Made by a program: the position numbers and the translations under genes. This document shows positions 33,676-46,750 of a stretch of DNA of 64,000 nt, one piece after another. This DNA comes from Trichobilharzia szidati. Lineage: Eukaryota > Platyhelminthes > Trematoda > Strigeidida > Schistosomatidae. The notes under the pieces were generated by a model. The model was not told the origin of the DNA. It saw only the letters and a program-made list of their open reading frames with translations, and did not search any database. Position 1 is the first letter of the stretch. Every line of letters starts with the position of its first letter. The stretch lies in the NCBI GenBank assembly GCA_944472155.2, contig OX235271.1, positions 92,641,256-92,705,255 of the forward strand, in the 5' to 3' direction.

Positions 33676-34599
33676 CTGACTGTAAATTTCCGTGTCAAAA
33701 TAAAGAGACTGCCATTTTAACTTATATTTTAGACCAATAAGAAGCCAGCTAGCCAACAGCCAATCAAAATCTGCCTATATCGCTTTTCGTGTTTGTAGGC
33801 ATACGATAACCAACCAATATTGAGGTAAGTATATATATAGCTTCTTCTTGTATTTATCTTGTAAACATACTTCCAATAATGCATTACTCATAATTGCATT
33901 TTATATCATTTTGCAGCTGCGCAGAATTTTCTCCTCTTCCTGAAGTAGCGTTCAGTCACGTGGCGGCAGAGAACTCAGCCAGATATACGCTGTTCACTGG
34001 TTGACCACAACTATCAGCAGGAAACGGAACGAAGTTTGGGTTGTCGCTCAACTTTTATGGTGACCTTAGTAAACGGTTTACAATTTAACATTTATAAGAA
34101 CCTGTTCTGATTGCTTGTACGATAATTAAACAATTTAAACTTTTGAAAAGTATCAATTTATGATACTTCAGGATTGTAATTTATAACATTTCTGATCGTG
34201 CCTGTAAAAATGGCATGCATTTCTTGTAAACTTACCCGTTTATACGAAATATAAATTATTATTTTTGATAGAGGTTACATCAAGGGAATTCATCAATAAT
34301 CCAGGGGATTTATAATGTAACCATGACGGAGTTTTCCTGCATACTGGTTACATTTCAAAGGATTATCCCACTACCATTATTTGTATAACAGATTGGTCAA
34401 GGGATGACAGATTAAGTAGACTGATTCACTTCTTATTGTCATACCTACAGAATAAAGAAGACCTGATCACATTTTCCGCATCTTAAGAAATGACTATGTA
34501 ACTGATTCATCTTCTATTTTACGCTGCACCAGTTTGGAAGACTTCTGAAGAGTTCAGAAATCAAGAGGGAACCATGTAGCTGTACAGTAATTTTTCACT
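33676..34599. other. Unassigned sequence after the gap
   Basis: AT-rich, with no recognised exon or repeat. Confidence 0.3.
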
Positions 34600-34614
34600 T
34601 GTAGAAAGCTAGTT

Positions 34615-35095
34615 ATTCGCTCTGCTTGAATGACTTCGGAAGCGTTTTCGGTTGGTTCCAACTAAAAAAACGTCAAAGATTACTGTACTGTGTCCATCTA
34701 TGCCCCTAGACCCAAGCTCCGAAACACTACCTGCTGACGCTTTGGACTGGTTCACCTGACCTGGTGGCCGGGTCACTCTTAACACTCCCAACTAGTAGCG
34801 GGAGAATATAAAGCTTGAGGCTGTTAATAAACGTATTTATTAATTACTGTATGGACAGAATATAGAGATACATAATCACACCACAACGTAGCGACCGGGC
34901 TTTTGTTACTCAACAACCCAGTCGCCCACCATGTATTTCAGTCCGTACAGATAATCACATCCATCATTGAAGGTGAAATATCTGAGAGTGAATTAACTTG
35001 ACGGGCTTCTCTGGTCCTCTACACACCGACACTGTCGGTGTCTCATGGGCGCACCCGACAAAAGAACTCCCCCATTCACCCCAACATTTAGTCAA
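34615..35095 (-). mobile_element. Possible LTR and leader of an LTR retrotransposon
   Basis: The minus strand begins TGTTGGGGTGAATGGGGG, is less AT-rich than its flanks, and carries AATAAATACGTTTATTAAC shortly before CTCCCGCTACTA, then a leader-like open stretch (34609-34791). The layout suggests an LTR with a polyadenylation signal. No partner LTR or gag/pol was seen, so this is tentative. Confidence 0.3.
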
Positions 35096-35404
35096 GAAGA
35101 GTATTGAACAGTCATATTTAGCAGAAAATGATGAAAATAGACTGTGAGACTACTGTATTTACTCAAAACATCCGAAATTGAAGGGTATTCCTGATGACTA
35201 AAGACAGAAGGGGAACTGAATGGTAATCCTAACAGTTGTAATGTCATAAAGGAATATGATATCTCACAATAACATTTCCTACCATATCGACAAATCTATT
35301 CGCTTGTTGGGATGAGGACAGAGTATGAATTGGGGCATATCGGATTCATCATGTTCTGCCCATTTCACAGCGGATGGTCTGCATATATTAGGGTTGCGCC
35401 AAAT

Positions 35405-37195
35405 CGTTTTCAACCTAACTCAGCAGCTGTATGACAATGACATATCAAGTGATGTATAATGGAAAATTAAGTGAAGCGTGTGAAGTGAAGACACGAAAAT
35501 CAATTAGTACCAAGGAAAACATAAGACAGGAAGTGAGGCATATAAGAGAGAGTTTGAAACCTAATAATTATCCTGATAAATTAGTCAGGAAGTATGTAGG
35601 GAAATGTAAAAATAAAATAAATAATGATGGGAGTGGGAGTGATAATAATAATAGTGATGATAATAATAATAGTAATAGTAATGTTAATGACGACATGCAT
35701 GTCAAACATGCGCAAGACAACACCAACAATAAGGAATCTAAATCATCGGTAGTAATTCCAATCAAAGGAAGAACCTTGGAAACCTTACGCAGAATTCTTA
35801 ACAGGGCAGGAACAAAAGTTGCATTAAAAACCCAAAAACTCAGTTAGAAACAAACTTTGCCGGTTAAAGGATCAATCCTGTGAAGCCTTTAAAGCAAAAC
35901 AATTTAGTTTATCTAATATCCTGTCTGCGATGATTGTCAGGTGAAATACATAGGTCAAAGTAGTTGAACAGGTGCAGTCAGTTAGACTAGCCGAGCATAG
36001 AAATCTGGCAAAATCTAGAGTAGTCGACCCGAATAAGATAAGAAATCTGGAGAATAGTTCAGCCATAGATAGCACTACATGCAATTACACACAACCATAC
36101 AGTAGGATGATGGGATAAGATGACAGTTTTCAAATCTAATGTCAAAGGATGGAAGGAGAGATTGATAACAGAAGCTTTGTTTATCGAATCAACTGCAAAC
36201 ACATGTAATACGAATGATTCAACACCTATCCCAGATATCTGGAAAATTCTACTACCCCTACGACAAATAGGAGAAGACAAAGAAAACTATAAAACTCAAG
36301 TTTCGGAGTCGTGTGATCATAATTGATATGATTATGCACAATAAATTTTGTTCGAAACGAAATCCGGTAAATAATACTGTTTCACTGTGTGATACATCTA
36401 ATAAACAAACTAATATAGAGAATCCAAAAGAATTGGATTTCGCCAATGTTTTATGTCCAGTGTCACACATAGAGGAAGATCTACTGGTGAAAGCCATTGA
36501 ACTGCCAGGAGATACAGAGAAGACAGGACTCCGAGTGAACATGGAGAAAACAGGGTTGATAAAGGAAACGAACGATAACAACAGACAGCAAGCTTAGTCA
36601 ACAGGGGAAATTTGAAATATGTCATTTCCCTCACTCATCTAGGCGGCATCGCTTCAACTACATTTGAGGCGTATGAAGATGTAAAAACTAGAATCAGAAA
36701 GACCAGACAGATCTTCATCACTCGGATTTTCAACAAAAGCGCTAAGTCACTTTCTCCACTTTGGTCAGAAACTTGAAGTGACAGTAAAAGCATTTCTGAA
36801 AGGCTACAGACATTGATCAGCTGCCGGCTTCTCTGCATCCTGAACATCAAGTGACCAGAAACAATTGGTAGCAGGGAACTGTGGGAATACATCACCCAAG
36901 GATTATCTCTTGAGATATATGCTGAGGAAAATGGAGATGGATCGGGAACATGTTGCGGAGACTGCCGAGTAACATTGCAATCCAGACCCTAGAGTGGAAC
37001 CTTAATGGTAAACAATGAGTTTTGCGTAGGTTACAGGGCGAATAAGAGCATGTCATGTGGTGGGGGAGATGAGACGTCTCGTGCGGTTAGCCAAAAAGAA
37101 CCGTGGAGGACAGGACAAAATGGAGGTGTGTTGTTGAAGCATGGTAATCCACTTGGAACCCAGGGAAACAATGATGGTATTATTATAATGTAATG
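35405..37195 (+). mobile_element. RTE-like element interrupted by a PLE
   Basis: The left part (35405-35496) matches the RTE block QLYDN...NGKxSEACEV. After the PLE insert, the right part (36413-37195) resumes with ENPKELDFANVLCPVSHIEE, TEKTGLRVNMEKTG and the 3' tail (TGTTGTTGAAGC, ACTTGGAACCCAGGG). About 110 bp of RTE between the two parts is missing, so insertion was accompanied or followed by deletion. Confidence 0.7.
35497..36415 (+). mobile_element. Penelope-like element nested in the RTE copy
   Basis: Second copy of the element at 4440-5632, starting in ENIRQEVRHIRESLKPNNYP. An Asn/Asp/Ser-rich linker follows (35620-35690), then VIPIKGRTLETLRRILNRAG, a GIY-YIG remnant (VYLISC, then DDCQVKYIGQSS) and the tail ITEALFIESTANTCNTNDST. 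It ends at the same 3' point as the first copy (AATAAACAAACTAATAT). Confidence 0.75.
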
Positions 37196-37858
37196 TTGAT
37201 GACAGAAAAATGAAACAACTGCTCTTTCGACTCCATTGCCCGATTTGTTCTAGTATTAAGTTAGCAAATTGACGAATCGGGCTATTACATCAAACACCTA
37301 TGGGCAGGATACAGCTCTTGAAACTTATCTGGCAGTGCACTGTGTAGTTTTACAAGAACAAATATGCTCGAGGTGGTTAATAAGCAGGTTTGCCTAGACG
37401 TCCGAACGACCGCTACCTACATTGTTGCAAATACTGACAACCATATTGGTGGTGCTTGTAAACCAGTGTCCCCTGTGTGTAGACAACTGGGAAAACATCA
37501 CATGCATATATTACATTATCAGTGGCTTAGGCGTCTCATCTCCATCGGAGGTAGCCGTGTTTCAGTGACAACGACTATGGTTGAACTCAGTCCCTTTACT
37601 TTTAATCCTGGTTCATGGAATTTACTTGAATATTGCCTCTAAAAATTCATGCTACCTATAAACATTTATGACAGTCAAAGTTCATGCATACAACTCACGA
37701 AAACACCTGTTTCAAAGGCCGGATTTTCTGAAAACGTACACGTTTCAGATTATTCTCCTCATCTGCGCGTTCACTTTCCAGTTGCGACAATGCTTGCTTC
37801 CTCTTTATCCTGTTTTAAAAGACTAGTCTGTTGATCCATAGAGCGATTCCAACGAAAT
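37196..37858. other. Unassigned sequence
   Basis: Two plus-strand open frames (37364-37642, 37649-37834) have moderately coding-like composition, but no recognised domain or splice context. Confidence 0.3.
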
Positions 37859-37859
37859 A

Positions 37860-38600
37860 ATTTGCAGTTTACAGTTTACAATTTAGGATAGTAGGCTATA
37901 TGCCTGTGTTAATCCTTTCGATTTATTACACACAGGAGGTCCAATCTCGCCTTGAATGAATCAACGGATGGCGCTGATACGACGTGTACCGGTAGGGAGT
38001 CCCAATGGTTCACAATTCGATGCGAAAAACGGATCTCCAGACGCAGACGATTCGACCGTGGTTTTTGAATCTTGAGGTGATGTCCTCGCAATTGGTTGGT
38101 GCTAGAAGGAAGAAATAAATTAGATAAATTAGCTCCAAAATCATTTCTTAGGATACGGTATGCTAGTATTAGGTCACCCCTAAGTCGTCTGTATGACAGT
38201 GGAATAAACCCAGTCGACTTAACCTCTCTTCATATGAGAGGGTTGAGAAACCCTTTATTAGCTTAGTTCCTACTATTTGCACCCTTTCTAATAAGTCTAT
38301 TTCGTATTTGAAACAGGGGCTCGCTGCCTCGATCCCATATTCCAAATGAGGTCTGATATAAGTCGGATATAATATACGAAATATATCAGCGTCGAAGTTA
38401 GCAAAAGCCTTGCGTATGGCCCATAATATTCGAAAACCCTTAGTGGCTGCAGCTCTACAGTTTGTTGCTGTTTTCAAGTCATGCTGCACAACCACTCCCA
38501 AGTCCTTGTACTCAGTGGCCACTGGAAGAGTAAAGCCATTCATTGAGTAATTGTGCACGTGACTATGAGATACATGCATAACTACACTCTTGCTTAGTTT
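37860..38600 (-). mobile_element. CR1/SR1-like non-LTR retrotransposon, 3' coding end
   Basis: The minus strand reads EYKDLGVVVQHDLKTATNCR, IRKAFANFDADIFRILYPTY, IRPHLEYGIEAASP, then RLSRLGLF. After a frameshift near 38170 it continues in a second frame with GDLILAYRIL-type sequence, HHLKIQKPRSNRLRLEIRFS and HRIVNHWDSLP. This order (LGV, YIRPHLEYG, F..R..NxWNxLP) is the RT thumb and C-terminus of CR1/jockey-type elements. Confidence 0.8.
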
Positions 38601-39104
38601 GATCGGCTAAAAGGCCCAAAAATACCTCACATACCATGTGCTTCCTGGAACAGTTATCACCAGCTGTTTCCCCATCCCAGTCAATTTTCTTGTGGCATTT
38701 TCCGAATGGGGCAATAAAGACTCAATTATGTGAGCGTTCCTATACAGGGGCAGCATAATTTATTTTTAGTATGTAGTGTGTGATTACGTCAAAGTATTAC
38801 TGGCCATGATATATTGGGGTATTTCCACTCTTTCTTTCCACCTTCAAGCTAGTATTATTACTGTGTCAATAGTTTCTTATTTGTCACCTCATCACTTACT
38901 CTGCTTGAACGCTTTTGTTTCCTACTTGACTCTTGATGTCCAGACAGCTAGAAGTCGGCATTTGTTATTCCATTGTGTGATTGTGTTGCCAAAATAACCT
39001 CTCTTCATATTTTTGTCGTGTAATAGTTCATGACTTCTACAGAGAATAAACTTACGAGATGAGCCGACAATAATACATATAACAGTGTCATCAATATGCC
39101 ACTG

Positions 39105-39240
39105 GGTACCGGTGGTTCAGTAGTAGGATGTTCGCCAACTACTCACATTGTCCAAATCCGATTCCCTAGTGCCTACTCCTTAACTCGCTGCTCGAGGAGT
39201 ATGCCTGCGACTACATAGATCAGAAAGAAAAGAAAAATTT
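39105..39240 (+). mobile_element. tRNA-derived SINE, decayed
   Basis: The head ACCGGTGGTTCAGTAGTAGG and a B-box-like CCGATTCCC resemble the family B heads at 10873 and 11587. The tail is not resolved. Confidence 0.4.
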
Positions 39241-39419
39241 GCCATTAGGCTTGTTTAGCCAAACAAAATACCTCTCTTACTAGTAAATGTTGATGAGTGA
39301 AAACGAAAGAGACTAGAGTAAGTGGAAAACTTGAAAGCTTTCACTTCCACTGTTCCCAAACTGTTCGCCAGACACCTCCCCAGAAAATGTTAGGTTTATT
39401 TACAAAATAACTAAATAGG

Positions 39420-40060
39420 AGAAATCATGCTTATCAGTTCGCAAAAGTGCTTATCTCGACCACATTAAAGGCGGGATAGAATCTGTTCGCGCCAACAAGA
39501 ACCATTGTATTTCTATCCTTAGTCGAACTTATTACGGAGAAATCATAAGCACCTCATTATCTTTTCTCAAGGCTTCCCAAGCAGTTAATCGCTCCCATTA
39601 CAGGCCTACTAACTAAATCCCTCAGACTACAACTCTCGCACGGAGCGTTATCGTGCGACTGGGAGGATCGGATAATAACTCCTTTCAATCGAGGCAAGTT
39701 CCTTCAAACCATAGGCCTATTAATCTTACCAGCATACTGATCAAGATATTTCAGGGAATAACTCAGGGAAATCTTGGCCAAATTTAGGGATAGTGAGTAC
39801 TCATTGATCGATGTTGTCTTCCTATATTTCAGTATTGTTTTCGACAAAGTGTTCCACACAGGATCGCTCATGAAACCGAAAGCTCAGGAACTGATGGCTG
39901 CCTTATGATCTACATCACAGAATTCCTCACCTCAGATAGGGGGAAATTTAGGATCGAACCGTAGCTTCATTAGTGAACGATGGTACTTATTGGTGTGCCA
40001 CGAGATACTGTGCTCGACCCACTTTATTTACGATGTATATGATGGAGGTTTGCTGTTTCC
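39420..40060 (+). mobile_element. CR1-like reverse transcriptase fragment, decayed
   Basis: Across frames it reads DVVFLYFSIVFDKVFHTGSL (RT motif A block, family form VFLDFSKAFDKVPH), then a region equivalent to L-x-x-W-I-x-x-F-L-x-x-R. It continues with VCHEILCSTHFIYDVYDG (family form VPQGTVLGPLLFLLYINDL). Stops and frameshifts are present. Confidence 0.7.
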
Positions 40061-40893
40061 TATGATTCTTTATTCATATGACTTAAAAACTTGGGAAGAA
40101 CTGAGGGACTATTATGAAGTGCCAATTCTGGAAACAGATCCCAGAAATCTGATGTCTTTCCTAATAATGGATCCTTCACAGTAGCCTAATAAAATACTAA
40201 GCCATGTATACAGTGCACGTAAGTGTAATAAACTCGACAAGTGGAGAATGTCAATCCCCTCATTTCAGGCGTACATGGATCTAGGTACCATTAAAAGCTG
40301 CAACCTGAAGACCACTGTCGCGCAGTGATATATGTCAGCTTTAAGATATTACAAGCAACACAATGGCCATTTGTTAACTTGAAAAATGCGATATTCATTA
40401 CGCTATGCATGTCACTAGTTGGGTCAAAACCAGGAAAGTACATCCAGACAAGCATGTCTTGTATACCACAGTACTCATGTTTACTTAGTATTACCAATTT
40501 ATCATGTTAGGAACCACTTAATAGTCATTGTTGCATCATAGGCAGAAGGGAGTCACGTTCGTCAAGATTCTAAGAACTAATTCTGGAGCTGATATACCTT
40601 CTCTTTTTGTTTCCACACGGCCATGATATCTCAACGGACATAGCGAGATAGTAGAAGTGTCAAGGAGAAATTGCATCACTGTGGAATACTGGTTGTTTCA
40701 TTGAGCCAATAAATCATAGGACCGAATCCTAGAAGCAGTGATGTTTGCGCCCTAAATCAACTCATTCACAGAGGGACTAGCCAAACATATATATTTATTA
40801 GAAGATTTACACATGCTTTAAGTCTTTTTTCCTCAACCAAAATTCTGAATCCCAAACAAAGTCGTGGTGCTTTGTTCGTTTGGTCAATATTCA
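40061..40893. promoter_or_regulatory. Region upstream of the hnRNP L gene
   Basis: No coding feature or recognised repeat is seen. It should hold the 5' UTR and promoter of the gene starting at 40921. No specific promoter element can be supported. Confidence 0.25.
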
Positions 40894-40920
40894 ATGCATA
40901 AATTTCAAACTCACCTTGTG

Positions 40921-43900
40921 ATGGCGAATCGCAAACGGAATAGGCCTGAAGATTGGGAGGATTTAGAGCCCTCCCCTGTCATTCATATAAGAGAATTGCC
41001 TGAACATACATTAGAGCTTGATTTATTACGCGTTTTTGAGCAGTTTGGTTCCATCAGAGATATCGCCATGATCCCCCACAAGGGCCAAGCTCTGATCGAA
41101 TTTGATGATATTAATTCTGCTGAGAGGGCAGTTGCTAGGTAAGTTGTGCATTCTTTCCCGTGGTTCATTGTCTAGGTGCTCGGAAAATTCTGTAATGTTT
41201 GCTAACCATCGGCTGAAAGTTAATTACAGCACTTCAAAAAGGGTTATACATCGACCTTTAGAAAATGATGGACAGCATCCTGATATACCTCCAGAAAGCC
41301 GTGTTCTGTTGTTGACCGTTTACAATGCACAGTATCCTATCACAGTAGATGTTATTCATCAGATCACGGCTAAACATGGTCGTGTTTTGCGCATTGTCAT
41401 TCTCCGCAAGGCCAGAATACAGGTATTTACATATCTACTCTTATTTTTATCGTAGGCTATGGTTGAGTTCAAAAGTACTGACGAAGCTCGCACTGCGAAG
41501 CGTCACCTAAACGGAGCTGATATCTACTCTGGGTGCTGCACTTTGAAAGTCGAATTTGCTCGTCCGACTCGCCTAACTGTAACTCGAAACGATCAAGACT
41601 CATGGGATTTCGAAAACCCTTTACTTATGTCAGCCGCAATGAATGATACAGATGGTCGAGGGGACATCTCATTATTAGGTAAGTGTACTCTACAGTTATC
41701 CCCATACATTAGGACGCTTTGAGCGTTCTCGTGCAAGGCATGAAAGTTCCAGGTCTATTAATGGCGGTTACGGATATCACGATAACTTCATGAAACAAAA
41801 TAATGTTGGTATCAGTGTCCCACCTGCTTCATTTTTGGATCAGCTCGCACTGAACTATCATGTTTCAAGACGTGGTTTTGATGGATTAAACGGTCAGCAG
41901 TACGTCAGAGCCGCCACGCCTGTCATTATGGTGTATAATATGAACATGGATCATATGAATTGTGACCGGTAAGTAACGTTTGATTTTCAGGATATCGTGT
42001 ATTTACTTTGACAGCATTTATATGCAGTTGGTTTGCTAACTGCATTTACTTCGCATTCGATAACTTAATTTACCCGACAGTCCGAATTCGAAGTTATTTG
42101 ATTGTGTTTGTTAAGTCGTCTGTGAAGACCACATTTAAGAAAAGTATATCAGGAGTATATTTAGTTCCAGACTTTAAAAGTATTTAACTTCCTTAGACCT
42201 ATTGCTTATTGTGTTAGAAGCCTTCCATTTGCCAGCGCCGTTTCACACTATTCTTAGTTCGTTATGTGCCATTTCGATTTAAATGCATTATGGTTTATAT
42301 CATTTGGCACACAGCTCTTAGACACTATCGTGTGCGCACGTCGTTCGGCTTGCTAGGATGTAAGCAACAGTTGTAGAGATGTAGTCAAAATGGGGATACC
42401 ACTAAGAGCAGACAACAGAAGTATCACTGCCGTTAAAGAAAGTAGGACGTATCGTTTTAGCAGCAAATGCTGAAGTACTCCAAATTGTTACGTTTTGGTA
42501 GAAAGTTGGGCGTATTAAGATAAACCTTGGGTGTAAATGAATTAACAAATATATTCACCATTGTATGCTACTTCACTTTCATACATCGATAGAGGACAGC
42601 CCCCAGAACAAGAAATTTCTGAGGAAGTGTAAGCTTACAACAATATTACAGTCATATATACATAAATACTGCGATTTACTAGAATGCAGGTGAATGTTGA
42701 ATGATTTCCAATGGCAAGGACAGGAAATGTCAGGTGTGGATTTGAAATAAGCTGCAAAAACAATGCAACTAACTATACCAAAATATTTGTGAAAGGGTAG
42801 GATTGAATATAAGTTTATACTTGATACTTCCGGGTTACAAAGTATAACCCGAAAAAGGAAAACAGGACAGATGTTTAGAGATAGCACGATAGATAATCGT
42901 GCATAAGGACTGGTGGGGATGTTCAGAAGTTTGATAATTGAATAGATCTCTGCCGTTGCAAGCGGCCTATTGTAAGAGAAGAAATTAGCGATTACGTGTT
43001 GCTAGTGAGATACCAGATCTTTGTGAGATGTGGACAATGGAAGGTCTACATGAAGGGAAATATACATTTTTTAATCCATGGCAAATTCCCATTGTAACAT
43101 AGAAAATCAAAACATTTGACTTGTACATTTAGATCCATATCCCAGCATTTGTTATTAATTGGTTTCAACACAGACGTGTAGTATGATACTAATCATTCGT
43201 CTATTTTAGTTGCTTTTCTATACTGTACATATCCGAAATGTGGCAACTTGAATTGATGCACTTTTGTGCAATGACCTAGGCTGCTAATTTGTTCGATTAG
43301 CTAGTAGCGTAGTCTGACCACGAAGAAATGTTTTGTATAAGATAATTTAATAACAGTATAAGGGGAAATAAGACACTTGAAAAGCAGGACGTTACAGACA
43401 GTCATACTTGTTCAGTACTTGCAGACGTACTTTCATAACTTCATAGTTTATTACCAGGTAGAAGAATAAGATATCAGCTTATTCTCTACTAATAACGTTT
43501 TTGACTTATATCTGATGATTTCTGAAGCCATTGAGTTGCTTCATCCCTTGAACCGTACCTGACCCAAACACCCTTCATCCGGCGTCATACTTGATCATCC
43601 GTCCATCCTTTCCATCCATTCTCAGGGCTAAGAGACTGTAAGTTACATGAAAGCTTTGGGAAAGGTATGCTAGTCCACCAAAGCTGATATCCCAAGATGA
43701 CGTCACTTACTGAAAACGTCAGGTTTAACAAAAGTACGACAGAACTGCGTGCACTGAAACGACATAGCCTTTAGTGGTATCTTGACGGTGCCAGGGATGA
43801 CCCGGACTAGCGTGTGCGACTCTGGTTTTTGCCAATCTTGCAACAATTCACATTTTGATGGTGCCAAGTACATACCGTACCGTAATTTCTGACACAGACC

Positions 43901-46712
43901 TCAGATTCGGTAGTCAGTATGTTTGCATACGGGTTTTTCTTCAGGTAAAACAACATTGCCCTGATCCCTCAGTGCTTTTTTTCAAAATGCCATTTGTGGC
44001 AAAGTTAAAGGACGGAAAAATCAGTCAACCTTGTCCATTTACACTACGGATCGGGGACAACGGTGATAGACGGGATTTTGAAAGGATATGTCAATATTAG
44101 AAAAAAGAGAACACGAAGATATCCTTTCAGCGATTTCATTTTCAAAAGCTGTACAATCACATTTAAATACATACAACGACCTATGTAGCTGGCTCCGCAC
44201 ACATAACTTTCATCTCAAGTGGGAAATTATTTCAGTTTGTTTCCATGCTCATTTTTGCACACATGTAATTCGTCCTAATCCTGTGTAATTTTAGTTTCTG
44301 AGCCTCTCGTAAACCATATCTAGTTGAAAATAATTGTCACCTATTCGCCTTCGTAATTATGTGGAATCAAATAGTAGTTGTATCTGTTAATTTATGTATT
44401 TAAATGTGATTGTACGGTTTTTGAAAATGAAGTCACCGAAAAGATATCTTTGCTGAACTTGGTGTTTTCTTCTTTCTAATGTCCTAATGGCTATTTCCCA
44501 TGATATATGGATATGCTGACAAATTTGTAAGAGAAGCCTCTATTAGCTGATATAGGGCCAGGCTGGAAAAGAGCTAGCGGCGGTCAAACCAAAACATGGC
44601 ACCAGTCAATGAAATCCACAACAGTTAATCTAAGCCACGTAGGAAGATGTAGACTTCCTGGTTGGGGTCCTCGGGACGGTAAAAACCAATGGTTGGAAAC
44701 AATTGGTGACATGGCTCAAAATCGTTCTCAATGGCTGGTGCAGATGCATCCACTCCTTGTGACTTATGATTTCCAATTAAACTGTTTTGTTCTCCGTTAT
44801 TACTACTCCTTTGTCTCACACCTCTGTTTACTGTCTATATTATGCATTTCTATTATCAAATAATCCAGAAAAACAGTTGTCCTGTGGGTCGAAGTTATCC
44901 ATAATAACATGTACATTGACCATTGGTTTGTAACACGTGACGCGTTTTAGGAACTGGTATGGATGAACGCCAAAATATTATATGTTACCGTACATGCATA
45001 CCGTAAACATACATCTCCAAGAATCCAGTCAGTTCATTTTTCAAGATAGTAAGCCTGAGTGCCGCGCAACGTGTACTGCTCATTGATATACCTCTGTGAA
45101 ACCATTGTGAAAGTTTACATAGATGTACTTCAACCGTGATTGGTATTATTCGTAAGAAAAAAAGAAATTAGATACGGCGATTTCGCAATGCATACGATAT
45201 AGTGAGTTTTAAATTGTGCTCGGAAAACATTTCAGCTTGGCACACTATATCACTAGGCTTTGTAGCACAAGTGTAATGTGAGACTTACAGTTTTTTAGAT
45301 CTCGGAACATTCCTTTTATCATGCCTGGGGGAATATAAGTTTTAAGGCGTGAACGATTTTATGGAGATTCGGTCTCCTTACCACGATTAGATACTTAAGT
45401 TTAGCCATTTCTGTGTCAGTAAGCGGTAGATTTTTGAAATGTTTTATACACTGGATTCTCCATATTTTTCTCTGTGGATATTGATCTTGGTTTTATAGAG
45501 AAACTTGAATATTTACCAATGTTACGACATGTGAATCTCCAGTCACCTATAAAATTAATGGCAAAAATCGATCATAGTTTTACGGGTCATATTGTTTGAT
45601 CTAAACAGTAAAATTAGAGATTTCAAGGAAGATTTAGTGTTTAGATTACTTCCTCTGGTGTAAAGTCACCCTCTTATTTGTTTTTCCCATTGAGTCATAA
45701 TGTCTTACTGTATCGTTGTTATACAAATCTGTGGAGTTATATATAACCAGTGTTTTTGGAGTTAAGTGTTGGAATATTGATTTCAGAACCTAATTAAATG
45801 ACGTCAAACATTGATTGGATAGACATGTGCATATACATATGTGCTAGTTTTATATGACAATTTTATTTTCAAATTTTTCTTTCAGTTTGTTCAACCTTCT
45901 TTGTCTTTATGGAAATGTGGTCCGTATTAAATTTCTACGGACGAAGGAAGGATCAGCTATGGCGCAAATGGGCGATAACGTTAGCGTTGATCGTGTCATT
46001 ACTAATTTGTCAGAAGTCCCACTAATGGGAAATGCATTGTCGGTACGATTTCCTTCACACTGTCTTTTGATAATCTACTTTAATTGTTTGTTGTTAATAT
46101 CTAGAATATTTTTTGTCGATCTATGAAACTATGAACTTTTGATGTGCTCTAGTTCTCAGTTGCAGTATGCATAAATATATTTCACACTAAAACTGTCACA
46201 TACTGCTTTGTTTCGTTGACTAGCGATGGATTAAGCAGCTTTGGCCACATCTATTCCAGACAGGAATTGGATGGTGAAGGATTTTGGTGAGGAAATCCAG
46301 CTGAACTGCTCGAAACTACAAGCGTATCTTCTCACAAGTCGTTAAGAAAACCCACTTTAAAGAGGTCTCAGTATGATTTTTAAATTATTTCTAATTGTCT
46401 TTGTAAAGTGAATAATTTGAATAACTCCCATCGTTGATTTATTTTCCAGATTCGGCCGAGCAAGCAACAACTTATATTAGATGTACCAAAACCTTTCGAA
46501 TTGCCAGATGGCTCACCGTCGTTCAAAGACTATTCCGGTTGTCGTGAAAATCGATACATAAATCCTGATAAGGCTAGTAAAAATCGTATTTATCCACCAT
46601 CTTATACTTTACATTATTGGAATTGCCCTCCGAATTATACAGCAGATGAACTTCGGAAATTAGTTATTGAGTGCGGTGCTTCTCCACCTCGGTATGTTGG
46701 GATTTGTTTAGG

Positions 46713-46750
<38 letters not shown>

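Noticed and set aside
33078..33756. Long open frames on both strands of more than 190 codons
   Set aside because: They are almost entirely the N gap (33179-33675). Only a few real codons flank it.
44609..44863. 84-codon frame in hnRNP L intron 4
   Set aside because: It lies inside repeat family X, recurs at 19050, and is not spliced to the host gene.
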